Shown: positions 16,151 to 28,299, counted from the first letter of the stretch. The stretch: DNA of 64,000 bases from Sutcliffiella deserti (GCF_020037475.1 NZ_JAIQDB010000005.1:1-64000); one strand, 5' to 3'. Notes: generated by a model from the letters alone, not told the origin. Numbers and translations are program-made.

Positions 16151-18353
16151 ACCAAATCCAGAGATGATCAAAGCAGAGGGCATTTATAAAGAAATGGGTC
16201 TCAGTGATGAAGAGTTTTTAATGGTAGAAAAGATCTTGGGGCGTTTGCCTAATTATACGGAAACAGGTCTTTTCTCTGTTATGTGGTCAGAGCACTGCAG
16301 TTATAAAAACTCAAAGCCTGTGCTGCGCAAATTCCCAACAGAAGGTCCAAAAGTATTGCAAGGACCAGGAGAAGGAGCGGGGATTGTTGATATTGGAGAC
16401 AACCAAGCGGTGGTTTTCAAAATTGAAAGCCATAACCATCCTTCTGCGATTGAACCTTACCAAGGTGCGGCTACAGGTGTAGGCGGTATTATCCGTGATG
16501 TTTTCTCAATGGGTGCACGCCCGATCGCACTATTAAACTCGCTGCGTTTTGGGGAGCTAACATCTCCACGTGTGAAATATTTGTTTGAAGAAGTAGTGGC
16601 AGGAATTGCAGGATACGGCAATTGTGTCGGAATTCCAACAGTTGGAGGAGAGATTCAGTTTGATCCTTCTTATGATGGAAATCCCTTAGTTAATGCAATG
16701 TGTGTCGGGTTAATTAACCATGAGGATATAAAAAAAGGGCAGGCAAAGGGCGTCGGCAATACGGTGATGTATGTTGGGGCTAAAACAGGTCGTGACGGCA
16801 TTCATGGTGCAACTTTTGCTTCTGAGGAGCTATCCGAAGCATCTGAGGAGAAGCGCCCGGCAGTTCAAGTTGGTGATCCGTTCATGGAGAAGCTTTTACT
16901 TGAAGCATGTCTTGAAATAGTTAAATGGGATGGCTTGGTTGGAATTCAGGACATGGGAGCTGCAGGTTTAACAAGCTCTTCGGCTGAGATGGCATCAAAA
17001 GCAGGTTCTGGGATTGAAATGAATTTAGACCTCGTGCCTCAACGTGAAACGGGGATGACAGGGTATGAAATGATGCTTTCTGAATCACAGGAACGCATGT
17101 TGATTGTCGTCGAAGTTGGCCGGGAGCATGAAGCACAAGCGATTGTTGCTAAATATGACCTTGAAGCAGTTGCAATTGGAAAAGTGACAGATGACAAAAT
17201 GCTTCGTCTTTTTCATAAAGGAGAAGTAATTGCAGATGTTCCAGTCGATGCTTTAGCGGAAGAAGCACCTGTATACCATAAGCCTTCTGCGGAACCTGCC
17301 TATTATAAAGAGTTTCAAGAAATGGTTGTCAGCATTCCAGAAGTGGTGAATATTGAAGACACCCTGATGCAGCTTTTACAACAACCTACGATTGCAAGTA
17401 AAGAATGGGTGTACGACCAGTACGATTATCAAGTTCGCACCAACACGGTCGTTTGTCCAGGATCTGATGCAGCGGTTGTACGGATCCGTGGAACCGAAAA
17501 AGCCTTGGCTATGACGACAGACTGTAACTCCCGTTATTTATACCTTGATCCTGAAGTAGGCGGAAAAATTGCGGTAGCAGAAGCGGCGCGAAACATCGTA
17601 TGTTCTGGTGCAAAGCCTTTAGCAATTACTGATTGCTTGAACTTTGGAAATCCGGAAAAGCCTGAGATCTTTTGGCAAATTGAAAAAGCAACAGATGGCA
17701 TGAGTGAAGCTTGTCGTATGCTAGAATCTCCAGTCATTGGCGGGAATGTTAGTTTATACAATGAAACAAACGGTGTGGCGGTGTATCCAACCCCTGTGGT
17801 AGGAATGGTTGGATTAATTGATAATCTTGCCCATATCACAACACAGGAGTTTAAGAATGCCGGTGATCTTATTTATCTAGTAGGGGAAACACTCCCAGAA
17901 TTTGGTGGTAGTGAACTGCAGAAATTAACCTATGGTAAGATTTTTGGAAAAGCACCGGCATTAGATTTGGAAGTGGAAGTATTCCGTCAATCTCAAGTGT
18001 TGGCTGCTATTCGCGCAGGCCTTGTGGAATCTGCCCATGATGTGTCGGAGGGTGGATTAAGTGTAGCGCTGGCAGAAAGTGCAATGGGTGCCAAGGGCCT
18101 CGGAGCGGAAGTGACAGTGGAAGGGGAACTTACCACCGCACTGTTCAGTGAAACGCAATCACGCTTTGTGCTATCGGTTAAGCCTGAAAACAAAGAGAGA
18201 TTTGAACAGATGGTAGAGGCTTCACTTATTGGAGAAGTGACTTTGACGAATCTTTTACACATCAGAACGGCGGAACATCAAGTTGCTATTAATCTATCAG
18301 TAGATAAAATGAGAACTGCTTGGAAGGGAGCTATTCCATGCTTGCTGAATTAA
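16134..18353 (+). CDS. purL: FGAM synthase large subunit PurL
   Basis: 739 residues, the small form of PurL that works with PurS and PurQ. Tandem PurM-like halves bind ATP. Seen are [14 protein letters not shown] near 37 (active-site His and ATP motif), [20 protein letters not shown] near 88 and, in the second half, [10 protein letters not shown] near 540. The ATG at 16134 has GGAGGG seven bases upstream; an in-frame start at 16110 is too far into purQ. It overlaps purF by 16 bases. Confidence 0.97.
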   Translation: MSLLLEPNPEMIKAEGIYKEMGLSDEEFLMVEKILGRLPNYTETGLFSVMWSEHCSYKNSKPVLRKFPTEGPKVLQGPGEGAGIVDIGDNQAVVFKIESHNHPSAIEPYQGAATGVGGIIRDVFSMGARPIALLNSLRFGELTSPRVKYLFEEVVAGIAGYGNCVGIPTVGGEIQFDPSYDGNPLVNAMCVGLINHEDIKKGQAKGVGNTVMYVGAKTGRDGIHGATFASEELSEASEEKRPAVQVGDPFMEKLLLEACLEIVKWDGLVGIQDMGAAGLTSSSAEMASKAGSGIEMNLDLVPQRETGMTGYEMMLSESQERMLIVVEVGREHEAQAIVAKYDLEAVAIGKVTDDKMLRLFHKGEVIADVPVDALAEEAPVYHKPSAEPAYYKEFQEMVVSIPEVVNIEDTLMQLLQQPTIASKEWVYDQYDYQVRTNTVVCPGSDAAVVRIRGTEKALAMTTDCNSRYLYLDPEVGGKIAVAEAARNIVCSGAKPLAITDCLNFGNPEKPEIFWQIEKATDGMSEACRMLESPVIGGNVSLYNETNGVAVYPTPVVGMVGLIDNLAHITTQEFKNAGDLIYLVGETLPEFGGSELQKLTYGKIFGKAPALDLEVEVFRQSQVLAAIRAGLVESAHDVSEGGLSVALAESAMGAKGLGAEVTVEGELTTALFSETQSRFVLSVKPENKERFEQMVEASLIGEVTLTNLLHIRTAEHQVAINLSVDKMRTAWKGAIPCLLN

Positions 18354-19750
18354 AAGGCTTAAATGAAGAGTGTGGAGTTTTCGGGGTGTGGGGACATCCG
18401 GAAGCCTCCCAAATCACCTATTATGGTCTGCATAGTTTGCAGCATCGTGGCCAAGAAGGAGCAGGAATTGTTACAACAGATGGGGAGAAACTCACAGCGG
18501 TCAAAGGGGAAGGCCTTGTGAACGAAGTGTTCGGAAACGGTAGATTGAAAGACTTGCATGGAAATGCGGCGATCGGTCATGTGCGCTATGCGACTGCAGG
18601 GGGCGGAGGCTTTGAAAATGTCCAGCCACTCTTGTTTCATTCGCAAAGGGGCAGTCTTGCGCTTGCTCATAATGGAAACCTTGTCAACGCCAATGCCTTA
18701 AAGCATCAGCTTGAAAGCCAGGGCAGTATTTTGCAGACAACATCTGATACAGAAGTGCTAGCACATCTTATTAAAAGAAGCGGCTACACCTTACTTAAGG
18801 ATCGGATGAAAAATGCGCTTTCCATGTTAAAAGGTGCCTATGCATTTGTACTTATGACAGAAACAGAAATGATGGTAGCGTTAGATCCAAACGGCTTGCG
18901 GCCGCTTTCCTTAGGGAAGTTGAATGATGCTTACGTGGTAGCTTCCGAAACATGTGCATTTGATATTGTGGGTGCCGAATATATTCGTGATATCGAGCCG
19001 GGGGAATTATTGATTATTGATAATGGCGGTCTCCATTCGGAGCGTTTCACGATGCATACCCAACGTGCAATGTGCAGCATGGAGTATATTTATTTTTCCA
19101 GACCTGACAGCAATATCGACGGCATTAATGTCCATACTGCGCGAAAAAGCCTAGGAAAACAGCTTGCGATGGAATCACCCATTGAGGCAGATGTTGTAAC
19201 CGGGGTGCCTGACTCAAGTATCTCTGCGGCGATTGGCTATGCTGAACTTACCGGGATACCGTATGAGCTAGGATTAATTAAAAACCGTTATGTAGGCAGA
19301 ACCTTTATCCAGCCTTCGCAAGCTTTGCGAGAGCAAGGGGTGAAAATGAAACTTTCACCTGTGCGGGGTGTTGTAGAAGGAAAACGTGTGGTAATGGTGG
19401 ATGACTCGATTGTCCGAGGAACGACAAGCAAGCGGATTGTGCATATGCTCAGAGAAGCAGGAGCTACGGAGGTGCATGTTCGAATCAGTTCCCCTCCCAT
19501 CAAAAATCCGTGTTTCTACGGTATTGATACATCCACACATGAAGAGTTAATTGCTTCTTCTCATTCTATTGAAGAGATGAGAAAGCTTATTGGAGCCGAC
19601 TCTTTGTCCTTTTTAAGTCCTAGCGGCTTATTAGAAGCGATCGATAGACCATATGAGGGAGAAACTCGAGGTCAATGTATGGCATGCTTTACAGGAAAAT
19701 ATCCGACCGAGATTTTCCCAGATACAGCTTTGCCTCACGAGAAATGTTAA
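18338..19750 (+). CDS. purF: amidophosphoribosyltransferase PurF
   Basis: 470 residues. The first committed step: PRPP + glutamine to phosphoribosylamine. The start [15 protein letters not shown] shows an 11-residue propeptide before Cys12, the N-terminal nucleophile after processing, as in B. subtilis. The PRPP loop [15 protein letters not shown] is at ~350-365. The C-terminal CMACFTGKY and an earlier AMCSMEY supply cysteines of the [4Fe-4S] cluster typical of this class. The ATG at 18338 has GAAGGGAG upstream and lies inside the end of purL. Confidence 0.97.
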   Translation: MLAELKGLNEECGVFGVWGHPEASQITYYGLHSLQHRGQEGAGIVTTDGEKLTAVKGEGLVNEVFGNGRLKDLHGNAAIGHVRYATAGGGGFENVQPLLFHSQRGSLALAHNGNLVNANALKHQLESQGSILQTTSDTEVLAHLIKRSGYTLLKDRMKNALSMLKGAYAFVLMTETEMMVALDPNGLRPLSLGKLNDAYVVASETCAFDIVGAEYIRDIEPGELLIIDNGGLHSERFTMHTQRAMCSMEYIYFSRPDSNIDGINVHTARKSLGKQLAMESPIEADVVTGVPDSSISAAIGYAELTGIPYELGLIKNRYVGRTFIQPSQALREQGVKMKLSPVRGVVEGKRVVMVDDSIVRGTTSKRIVHMLREAGATEVHVRISSPPIKNPCFYGIDTSTHEELIASSHSIEEMRKLIGADSLSFLSPSGLLEAIDRPYEGETRGQCMACFTGKYPTEIFPDTALPHEKC

Positions 19751-19773
19751 CAAGCTAAATAAGTAAAAAATAA

Positions 19774-19801
19774 GGCGACGGAGGAAATTTCGTCGCTTTT
19801 C
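19774..19801 (+). terminator. terminator-like hairpin between purF and purM
   Basis: GCGACG at 19775-19780 pairs with CGTCGC at 19791-19796 and four T follow. The short U tract suggests partial termination or an RNA-processing/stability hairpin inside the operon rather than a full stop. Confidence 0.5.
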
Positions 19802-19820
19802 TATTAGAAGGGAGACACAT

Positions 19821-20861
19821 ATGGCAAATGCATATAAGCAAGCAGGTGTTGATATAGAAGCAGGCTACGAAGCAGTGTCGCGTATGAAAAAGCATGTGGC
19901 AAGAACGATGAGGCCAGAGGTGATGGGAGGTCTTGGCGGGTTTGGCGGTCTTTTTGATTTGTCCGCAGTGAACGTGAAGAACCCTGTGTTAGTCTCAGGT
20001 ACCGATGGAGTAGGGACCAAATTGATGCTTGCCTTTCATCTTAATAAACACGACACAATTGGGGTGGATGCAGTTGCGATGTGTGTCAACGATGTGGTTG
20101 TACAAGGGGCTGAGCCATTGTACTTTCTCGATTATATCGCGTGCGGGAAAGCCATTCCTGAAAATATTGAAAGTATTGTAAAGGGAATTGCCGATGGTTG
20201 CGAACAGGCAGGTTGTGCACTTGTTGGTGGAGAAACGGCCGAGATGCCAGGCATGTACAATGACGATGAATACGATTTGGCAGGTTTTACAGTAGGTGTG
20301 GTGGACAAGGAACGTCTTATTACCGGTAAGAACATTAAGGCAGGAAATGTTTTACTTGGCCTTTCATCCAGCGGAATACACAGCAATGGCTATTCGTTAG
20401 TTCGGAAAATCGTTTTTGAAAAAGGAAATTTAGATTTAAATAAGAAATATGCAGGATTTAATACTACCTTGGGTGAAGAACTATTAACACCAACTAAAAT
20501 CTATGTTAAGCCTATTTTAGAAGTTTTGAAAAAATATGACATTAATGGGATGGCCCATATTACAGGTGGTGGATTTATCGAAAATATCCCGCGTATGCTT
20601 CCACAAGGCCTGCAGGCAGAGGTGGATTATGGTACTTGGCCAATCCCGCCAATCTTTGACCTGCTGCAAGAGGTAGGAGAACTAGACAGAAATGAAATGT
20701 TCAACATTTTTAATATGGGCATTGGAATGGTACTTGCTATTGATGAAGAAATTCTTTCAGAAGTTATTAAAACGCTTGAAGATAATGGAGAAAAAGCCTA
20801 TATCATTGGTAGAATTAAAAATGGAGCAGGCATCACCTTTGGCGGAGGAGAAATCCGATGA
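19821..20861 (+). CDS. purM: AIR synthase PurM
   Basis: 346 residues: FGAM + ATP to AIR. The order of motifs is standard: an early GGFGGLFDL segment, [14 protein letters not shown] near 58, [20 protein letters not shown] near 79, [11 protein letters not shown] near 137 and [13 protein letters not shown] near 245. ATG behind AAGGGAG. The gap to purF is 70 bases and holds a hairpin; it overlaps purN by four bases. Confidence 0.97.
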   Translation: MANAYKQAGVDIEAGYEAVSRMKKHVARTMRPEVMGGLGGFGGLFDLSAVNVKNPVLVSGTDGVGTKLMLAFHLNKHDTIGVDAVAMCVNDVVVQGAEPLYFLDYIACGKAIPENIESIVKGIADGCEQAGCALVGGETAEMPGMYNDDEYDLAGFTVGVVDKERLITGKNIKAGNVLLGLSSSGIHSNGYSLVRKIVFEKGNLDLNKKYAGFNTTLGEELLTPTKIYVKPILEVLKKYDINGMAHITGGGFIENIPRMLPQGLQAEVDYGTWPIPPIFDLLQEVGELDRNEMFNIFNMGIGMVLAIDEEILSEVIKTLEDNGEKAYIIGRIKNGAGITFGGGEIR

Positions 20862-21445
20862 CGAGAATGGCTATTTTTGCATCAGGCAGCGGCTCCAATT
20901 TTCAAGCAATCGTGGATGCTTGCCGATCGGGAGCGCTTGATGCAGTCCCTGCCTTATTGATTTGTGATAAGGAGGATGCAATTGTTGTAAACAGGGCGAA
21001 AGCTGAAGCTGTGCCATCATTTGTGTTTACACCGAAATCTTACAAGAACAAAAAGGAGTTTGAATCTGAAATCCTCCTGCAGTTAGAAAAACACAAAATT
21101 GATTTCCTCGTTTTAGCAGGATATATGCGTCTTATCGGTTCCACGCTGCTAACTGCTTATAAAGGGAAAATCGTTAATATTCACCCTTCGCTATTGCCTG
21201 CTTTTCCTGGACTGGATGCCATTGGGCAAGCGATAAGCTACGGCGTGAAATTAACAGGAGTTACGATTCATTTTGTTGATGAGGGGATGGACACCGGTCC
21301 GATCATAGCGCAAAAAGCACTTGAGATTGAACCTAATGACACGCAAGAAACGCTCCAGCAAAAAATTCACAAGATAGAACATGAATATTATCCACAAACA
21401 TTACAACAGATTTTTTCGAATAAAGGAGAGAAAATTATACGATGA
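20858..21445 (+). CDS. purN: phosphoribosylglycinamide formyltransferase PurN
   Basis: 195 residues, the formyl-tetrahydrofolate-dependent GAR transformylase. Seen are [12 protein letters not shown] (9-20, phosphate loop), LAGYMRL near 87, the active-site Asn-His in [13 protein letters not shown] near 107 and the Asp in [10 protein letters not shown] near 140. ATGA overlaps with both purM and purH make it translationally coupled. Confidence 0.97.
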   Translation: MTRMAIFASGSGSNFQAIVDACRSGALDAVPALLICDKEDAIVVNRAKAEAVPSFVFTPKSYKNKKEFESEILLQLEKHKIDFLVLAGYMRLIGSTLLTAYKGKIVNIHPSLLPAFPGLDAIGQAISYGVKLTGVTIHFVDEGMDTGPIIAQKALEIEPNDTQETLQQKIHKIEHEYYPQTLQQIFSNKGEKIIR

Positions 21446-22971
21446 GAGCCCTTGTTAGTGTTTCCAATAAAGAAAATATTGTATCGTTTGTAAAGCAGCT
21501 TGTTGAGCTTGGTATTGAGGTTATTTCCACAGGCGGAACGAAAAAAGTACTAGAAGAAAACGGGATAGAAGTAATTGGGATTTCTGCGGTAACCGGCTTT
21601 CCCGAGATATTAGATGGACGGGTTAAAACGCTTCACCCTATGATACATGGTGGGCTTCTTGCGATGAGAGACAATGAAGATCACAGACAACAACTAGAAA
21701 CATATGGCATTACGCCAATTGATTTGGTTGTTGTGAACTTGTATCCGTTTAAAGAAACCATCTCCAAAAAGGATGCAACATTCGAGGATGCCATTGAAAA
21801 CATTGATATTGGCGGCCCGACCATGCTTCGTTCAGCAGCAAAAAATCACCGTGACGTAGCGGTAATGGTTGACCCGGCGGATTATGAGGGAGTTCTTGCG
21901 GAACTGAAGGAAGCTGGCAAGGTGGAGGAAGGAACGCGCCGCCGGCTAGCAGCGAAGGTTTTCCGCCACACGGCAGCCTATGATGCGATGATTGCAAACT
22001 ACCTGACAGAAGCTGTGGAAGAAACGCACCCAGAATCATTAACGCTTACGTTTGAAAAAAAACAGGGACTGCGATACGGAGAGAATCCTCATCAAAAAGC
22101 AACTTTTTATCAAGCGCCGCTAGTTTCTGATTTTTCAGTGGCCTCAGCTGAGCAAATGCATGGAAAAGAACTATCCTATAATAATATTAACGATGCTAAC
22201 ACTGCTTTGCAGATCGTCAAAGAGTTTACAGAGCCAGCTGTTGTGGCGGTTAAGCATATGAATCCATGTGGTGTTGGAGTGGGATCCTCTACAGTTGAAG
22301 CATACAGCCGTGCTTATGAGGCAGATCCTGTGTCCATCTTTGGAGGAATTCTTGCCTTTAATACAGAAGTGGATAAGGAAACGGCACTTCTGTTACATGA
22401 ATTATTTTTAGAAATCATTATTGCGCCATCCTTCTCGGTGGGGGCATTAGAAGTGTTAAAGAAAAAGAAAAATATCCGCTTATTGACATTGGATATGAGT
22501 GGGAAAGATAGCCGAGATCTTCAATACTCATCTGTGCGTGGAGGACTTCTTGTTCAGGACGAGGATTATGCAGGAATAGAGCAGGCCAGATTAACGATTC
22601 CTACTAAGCGTGAACCAACGGAAAAAGAATGGGAGGATCTGAAGCTTGCTTGGAAAGTGGTAAAGCATGTGAAGTCCAATGCTATTGTGTTGACGAAAGG
22701 AAATCAAACAGTAGGTGTCGGAGCTGGACAAATGAACCGCGTAGGAGCAGCCAAAATCGCCTTAGAACAAGCAGGTGAAAAAGCAAAAGGATCTGCACTT
22801 GGCTCAGATGCGTTCTTTCCGATGGACGATACCATTGAAGCGGCAGCAAAAGCAGGCGTAACGGCGATTATTCAGCCAGGCGGTTCTATTCGCGATGAAG
22901 ATTCCATTAAAAAAGCGGATGAGTATGGAATTGCAATGGTATTTACGGGAATACGTCATTTTAAGCATTAA
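21442..22971 (+). CDS. purH: bifunctional AICAR transformylase / IMP cyclohydrolase PurH
   Basis: 509 residues. The N-terminal IMP cyclohydrolase (MGS-like) domain covers ~1-195 ([26 protein letters not shown]). The AICAR transformylase domain fills the rest, with the catalytic Lys-His in [12 protein letters not shown] near 268. It completes IMP. Its stop codon lies inside the left 8-bp target duplication of a MITE-like element (22971-23043), so the insertion occurred exactly at the end of the gene without altering the product. Confidence 0.97.
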   Translation: MRALVSVSNKENIVSFVKQLVELGIEVISTGGTKKVLEENGIEVIGISAVTGFPEILDGRVKTLHPMIHGGLLAMRDNEDHRQQLETYGITPIDLVVVNLYPFKETISKKDATFEDAIENIDIGGPTMLRSAAKNHRDVAVMVDPADYEGVLAELKEAGKVEEGTRRRLAAKVFRHTAAYDAMIANYLTEAVEETHPESLTLTFEKKQGLRYGENPHQKATFYQAPLVSDFSVASAEQMHGKELSYNNINDANTALQIVKEFTEPAVVAVKHMNPCGVGVGSSTVEAYSRAYEADPVSIFGGILAFNTEVDKETALLLHELFLEIIIAPSFSVGALEVLKKKKNIRLLTLDMSGKDSRDLQYSSVRGGLLVQDEDYAGIEQARLTIPTKREPTEKEWEDLKLAWKVVKHVKSNAIVLTKGNQTVGVGAGQMNRVGAAKIALEQAGEKAKGSALGSDAFFPMDDTIEAAAKAGVTAIIQPGGSIRDEDSIKKADEYGIAMVFTGIRHFKH

Positions 22972-23043
22972 GCTTTTTTTGTAAAGATTGTTGCTGTCCT
23001 ATCCACACACAACATAAAAGCAACAATCAATGCGTAAACAGCC
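22971..23043 (+). mobile_element. MITE-like element, family B (between purH and purD)
   Basis: 73 bp. Ends AGCTTTTTTTG and AAACAGCC, with an internal 10-bp inverted repeat GATTGTTGCT/AGCAACAATC. The flanks AAGCATTA (22963-22970) and AAACATTA (23044-23051) match at seven of eight bases, as expected of an aged 8-bp target duplication. The same element type is at 25101-25176 and 27138-27201. Confidence 0.7.
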
Positions 23044-23052
23044 AAACATTAA

Positions 23053-24430
<1,378 letters not shown>

Positions 24431-24489
24431 ACAACCAACCTCCAATCACTAAAACGTAAATGTAACTTGGGAAAAAAACAACACAACCT

Positions 24490-24552
24490 TATACAGTTCG
24501 ACAATAATAGTGAAATTCCTATTGGGGTCTGGCCCCAATAGGAATTTTTTTT
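24490..24552 (+). terminator. pur operon terminator built from the GGGGTCTGGCCCC repeat
   Basis: A perfect 14-base-pair stem (AATTCCTATTGGGG with CCCCAATAGGAATT, five-base loop) followed by eight T. The left flank TATACAGTTCGACA and the core palindrome are shared with the repeat downstream of the hsp20-like gene (7007-7046). Confidence 0.92.
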
Positions 24553-24639
24553 CAAACCATCAACCGCTATTCATCATCCGCTACCCATCAACTGCAAACG
24601 ATCAACCACAAAGCCTTCACTTGTCCATTAAACCAAATT

Positions 24640-24936
24640 TCAAGAAGGATTAATGGATTCCACTCCGTTGGCATCGGTTTGTTGTTGAAAGTCATCAAGG
24701 TCTTCAAATTCAAAGGCGTAATCATCGTCATCGTGGTCTTGGTAACGATCGAAAAGATCTGTTATCGGGCAGTATCTAACAATTCCTTCTCCGATTTTCA
24801 TGGCAGCGAGTAGTGCCACAAAGATATAAGAGTCACGATATGGTTTACGAACCATCTTGCTTGTAATCCAGGCTAAAATCGTAAAGCCGGCTGTAATCCG
24901 AATTAATGCATTGACTATTCCGATGTTAGGTCTCAT
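24640..24936 (-). CDS. DUF2892 (YgaP-type) membrane protein
   Basis: 98 residues. The start RPNIGIVNALIRITAGF and two membrane helices (about 8-24 and 36-52) ending in GEGIVRYCPITDLFD are the DUF2892 pattern (inner-membrane helical hairpin). A very acidic C-terminal tail follows (DHDDDDYAFEFEDLDD). The ATG has TGGAGGAG eight bases upstream. Transcribed alone, leftward, towards the small antisense gene. Function unknown. Confidence 0.8.
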   Translation of the reverse strand: MRPNIGIVNALIRITAGFTILAWITSKMVRKPYRDSYIFVALLAAMKIGEGIVRYCPITDLFDRYQDHDDDDYAFEFEDLDDFQQQTDANGVESINPS

Positions 24937-25100
24937 ATTGTCTCCTCCAAAAATGAAGATTTAGTTTTACCACTTCCGTTTGACTATTTTCTAACAATTC
25001 TTAAATCGATAATGCGATTAAAACGTTGATATGGTAACATGGTAAAAAGAGGTTATATCAAGATAATATTTAGCATATCGAAGTAAGAAATTTGATAAAT

Positions 25101-25176
25101 GGCTGTTTTTTCAGATCTATTGTTGCTTTTACCGATTCTTTACGGTTTTATAGCAACAATTTTTCCGAAAAGAGCC
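25101..25176 (+). mobile_element. MITE-like element, family B (upstream of yerA)
   Basis: 76 bp. Ends GGCTGTTTTTTC and GAAAAGAGCC, with an inner inverted repeat ATTGTTGCTTTTACCG/CGGTTTTATAGCAACAAT. Flanks TGATAAAT and TAATAAAT match at seven of eight bases. It sits about 30 bases before the yerA start, so it may carry or replace leader sequence. Confidence 0.75.
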
Positions 25177-25203
25177 TAATAAATAATCAACAACTAAAAG
25201 TGG

Positions 25204-26958
25204 GTGAAGCTGTTGCAAGAACATAAATATAGATGGAAAAGTAAAAAATTAAGAGAACATGTAGCTGTCATAGATGGACAAATCGCTCCAAGCTGTGTCC
25301 TGACAAATGCAACCTACTTGAATGTTCACTTAAAGGTATGGCTGCAGGCCAATATTTGGATCTATGAGGATCGAATCGTCTACGTTGGAGACAATCTTCC
25401 TGAAAATACAGTGGGCACAGAGATGACGGACTGCTCTTCCCTTTACCTTGTACCAGGATACATTGAACCTCATGTTCATCCGTTTCAGTTATATAATCCC
25501 CTCTCTTTTGCTCAATATGCATCAAAATCTGGAACAACAACATTCGTTAATGATAATTTGATGCTTATTTTACAAATGACAAAAAAGAAAGCGTTTTCTT
25601 TTATAGAGGAGATGAACAAAACAGCTGCTACGATGTATTGGTGGTGCCGTTTTGATGCTCAAACAGAAATCAATCAGGAAGACGCAATTTTTTCGACAAC
25701 CAATATGAAGGACTGGCTGAATCATCCAAGTGTCATTCAGGGTGGTGAGCTTACGGCTTGGCCGAAGCTGATGGCAGGGGACGACTTGCTGCTGCAATGG
25801 GTACAAGATGCAAAAGCTCGTAATAAACCTGTAGAAGGGCATTTTCCAGGAGCATCTGAAAAAACGCTAACCAAGATGAAGCTCCTTGGCATTGATAGTG
25901 ACCATGAATCGATGTCAGGCGCTGATGTGGAAAAAAGAATCCGACAAGGATACACTGCAGCGCTTCGTTATTCATCGATACGCCCTGATCTGCCTGTGAT
26001 TTTAGAGGAATTAGAAAAATCAGGGATTCATTATTATGACCAGACGTTCTTTACGACGGACGGCTCAACACCAAGCTTTTATGAGCAGGGGGTTATTGAT
26101 AGGACGCTAGCGATCGCCATAGAAAAAGGAGTGCCGTTAGTGGAAGCCTATCGAATGGCATCCCTTAATGTGGCGAAGCATTTTCAAATGGAAGATCTTC
26201 ATGGAAGCATTGCAACAGGGAGAATAGCCAATATAAACTTCCTAACAGGTAAAGACAAGCCCGTCCCTGTCGCTGTGTTGTCAAAAGGCCATTGGATCAA
26301 GAAAGACAATATACCTGTCCGGGATGCCTATGCAGAAATGAATTGGAAAGAAATAGGCTTGCCACCCCTTGAAATGGACTGGGATTTAACCATTGATGAC
26401 TTGCAATTTTCGATGGCGATGGGCTTAGAAATGATGAACGAAGTAATCATTAAACCTTATTCTATTACATGCGACGTTTCAGGAGATTCCTTATCAATGA
26501 ACCATGATCAATGCTTTCTGATGCTTGTAGATAGAGCTGGAAAGTGGCGCATCAATACAATTATAAAAGGCTTTGGCTCCACCCTTCATGGCTTTGCAAG
26601 CTCTTATTCTAATACAGGAGATATTGTTTTGATCGGGAAAAACAAGCAGGACATGATTAAAGCATTTCAGCATATGAAGGCTATAGGCGGAGGAATGGTG
26701 CTGGTGGAAGAAGGAGAAGTTATAAGTGAGATTCCTCTCCCACTAGGTGGCGGAATGTCGGATGCGGCAATGGAAGACTTAATTACGCAAGAAACCTCTC
26801 TGCGCAATACTCTGTTTGCAAGAGGCTATTCTTATAATGATCCAATTTATACTTTGCTATTTTTATCGTCGACACATCTTCCTTATATTAGAATAACACC
26901 TCGGGGAATCTATGATGTAATGAATAAAACGGTACTCTTTCCGTCAATAATGCGTTAA
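25204..26958 (+). CDS. yerA: YerA, adenine deaminase-like amidohydrolase
   Basis: 584 residues of the adenine-deaminase branch of the amidohydrolase superfamily. Seen are the metal-binding HxH in GYIEPHVHP near 96, GGELTAWPKLMAG near 185, EGHFPGAS near 217 with its His ligand, SDHESMSG near 235 and the C-terminal PLPLGGGMSDAAMEDL near 515. It replaces or accompanies classical AdeC (adenine to hypoxanthine) but the activity of YerA proteins is not settled. The GTG start at 25204 has no clear site; TTG at 25213 behind GGGTG is an alternative that removes three residues. Place after the pur operon fits purine salvage. Confidence 0.85.
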   Translation: MKLLQEHKYRWKSKKLREHVAVIDGQIAPSCVLTNATYLNVHLKVWLQANIWIYEDRIVYVGDNLPENTVGTEMTDCSSLYLVPGYIEPHVHPFQLYNPLSFAQYASKSGTTTFVNDNLMLILQMTKKKAFSFIEEMNKTAATMYWWCRFDAQTEINQEDAIFSTTNMKDWLNHPSVIQGGELTAWPKLMAGDDLLLQWVQDAKARNKPVEGHFPGASEKTLTKMKLLGIDSDHESMSGADVEKRIRQGYTAALRYSSIRPDLPVILEELEKSGIHYYDQTFFTTDGSTPSFYEQGVIDRTLAIAIEKGVPLVEAYRMASLNVAKHFQMEDLHGSIATGRIANINFLTGKDKPVPVAVLSKGHWIKKDNIPVRDAYAEMNWKEIGLPPLEMDWDLTIDDLQFSMAMGLEMMNEVIIKPYSITCDVSGDSLSMNHDQCFLMLVDRAGKWRINTIIKGFGSTLHGFASSYSNTGDIVLIGKNKQDMIKAFQHMKAIGGGMVLVEEGEVISEIPLPLGGGMSDAAMEDLITQETSLRNTLFARGYSYNDPIYTLLFLSSTHLPYIRITPRGIYDVMNKTVLFPSIMR

Positions 26959-27021
26959 AATATAACTATGGTAAAGCATCATGCTGGATTATAGAGTTCT
27001 CAAGCGACTGATGGAAACAAA

Positions 27022-27080
27022 AAGGTGTAGACTCCCGCTAATTGGGAGACCAGGCAGGCGAAGTCAAACGGCTTCCTGAG
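27022..27080 (-). repeat. degenerate GC-rich core repeat
   Basis: GGTGTAGACTCCCGC, GGGAGACC and GGCAGGCGAAGTC followed by GGCTTCCTGA retain the order of the core found at 14240-14381, with many substitutions and small deletions. An old, decayed copy. Confidence 0.55.
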
Positions 27081-27137
27081 AGCAACAGCGTTGTATAGAC
27101 AAAACCTTAAAATATAGAGAAAAAGGTCAAATTACTA

Positions 27138-27201
27138 GGCTCTTTTCGCGAAAATTGTGACGGGTTATTTCCACTTATCTAGAAGCAGTGCGAAAACAGC
27201 T
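27138..27201 (+). mobile_element. MITE-like element, family B (upstream of yerB)
   Basis: 64 bp with ends GGCTCTTTTCGC and GCGAAAACAGCT, flanked by AATTACTA and TATTACTT (six of eight identical). The interior is diverged from the two other copies. It ends 27 bases before the yerB start codon, so the yerB leader is partly element-derived. Confidence 0.6.
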
Positions 27202-27228
27202 TATTACTTAAAGGTTGTGCATAAAGGA

Positions 27229-28275
27229 ATGTTCAGTAAATATTTAGTCCTATTAACAGCAATGATGGTGATTTTAGCAGGATGCAGTGCTAATACAGAT
27301 GATACTGCAACGGAACAGAATCAAACAGTAACCGAAACAACACCAGAGTCAAGTGAAGAACCTGCAGAACCGAAAGAAACAGAGCAGCAGAAAGAAGTTT
27401 ATCCACTCACAGGAACAAGAGGAGAGACAACCTTAGACAGAAGACCTTTTGCTGTAATAATCAATAATGACATAAAAGCTCGTCCACAATCAGGCCTACA
27501 TAAAGCCGATGTTGTTTATGAGGTACTGGCTGAAGGTGATATTACCAGGCTTGTCGCTATATTCCAAAGTGAAATTCCCCCTGATACCATTGGACCTGTC
27601 CGAAGTGCCAGAAGTTACAATGTGGACTTGGCTAAGGGATTCGATCCAGTTTTCGTTTTCCATGGCTGGAGTCCAGGAGCAAAGACCAAAATTGAAGCGG
27701 GCGAAATTGATGGAGTAAATGGACTGTCTTATGATGGCACGCTTTTTAAACGGGCAAGCTTTCGAAAGGCTCCACATAACTCTTATATTACTCACGAGAA
27801 TATCATTAAAGGTGCAAACCAATTGAACTATGAGATAGAAGCAGATATACCCCCACTAACTTTTAAACAAGAAGCAGACTCAGTCGAAGGGGAAGCTACA
27901 GAATATGTGAAACTATCCTACTCTTCTAGAATCGCTACACAAGTAGAATACAAATTTGACGAAGCGAACGCCAATTATGTCAGGTATAGTGGGCAAGAGA
28001 AGAATATAGACTTGGATTCTTCGGAAGAAATTATCGCCCATAACATTTTTATTGTTGAAACAAGTCATAGGGTTGTGGATGATGTCGGAAGAAGAGACAT
28101 TGATCTTACATCCGGTGGACGAGGAATTCTTATCAGAGAGGGCGTTCGACAGGAAGTGGATTGGAAAGAGGTGGATGGCAGAATTCTCCCCTTTAAAAAT
28201 GAGCAACCTGTGCCATTCACTCCAGGTAAAACTTGGATACAGATTATTCCGAATCTAAATATAGTGTCCTATTAA
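27229..28275 (+). CDS. yerB: YerB, DUF3048 lipoprotein
   Basis: 348 residues from ATG 27229. Signal peptide with lipobox (LAGC, Cys at 18), a Glu/Thr-rich linker (~20-65), then the DUF3048 domain: RRPFAVIINNDIKARPQSGL, IGPVRSARSY, FHGWSPGAK, APHNSY, and the C-terminal half ending PFTPGKTWIQIIP. An extracellular membrane-anchored protein, conserved in this position in Bacillus, role unknown. The start is uncertain because AAAGG is only one base before the ATG. Upstream in-frame codons run into a MITE-like element, so I prefer 27229. Confidence 0.85.
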   Translation: MFSKYLVLLTAMMVILAGCSANTDDTATEQNQTVTETTPESSEEPAEPKETEQQKEVYPLTGTRGETTLDRRPFAVIINNDIKARPQSGLHKADVVYEVLAEGDITRLVAIFQSEIPPDTIGPVRSARSYNVDLAKGFDPVFVFHGWSPGAKTKIEAGEIDGVNGLSYDGTLFKRASFRKAPHNSYITHENIIKGANQLNYEIEADIPPLTFKQEADSVEGEATEYVKLSYSSRIATQVEYKFDEANANYVRYSGQEKNIDLDSSEEIIAHNIFIVETSHRVVDDVGRRDIDLTSGGRGILIREGVRQEVDWKEVDGRILPFKNEQPVPFTPGKTWIQIIPNLNIVSY

Positions 28276-28299
28276 TAGGAGAAAAAAGGAGACCAATAT

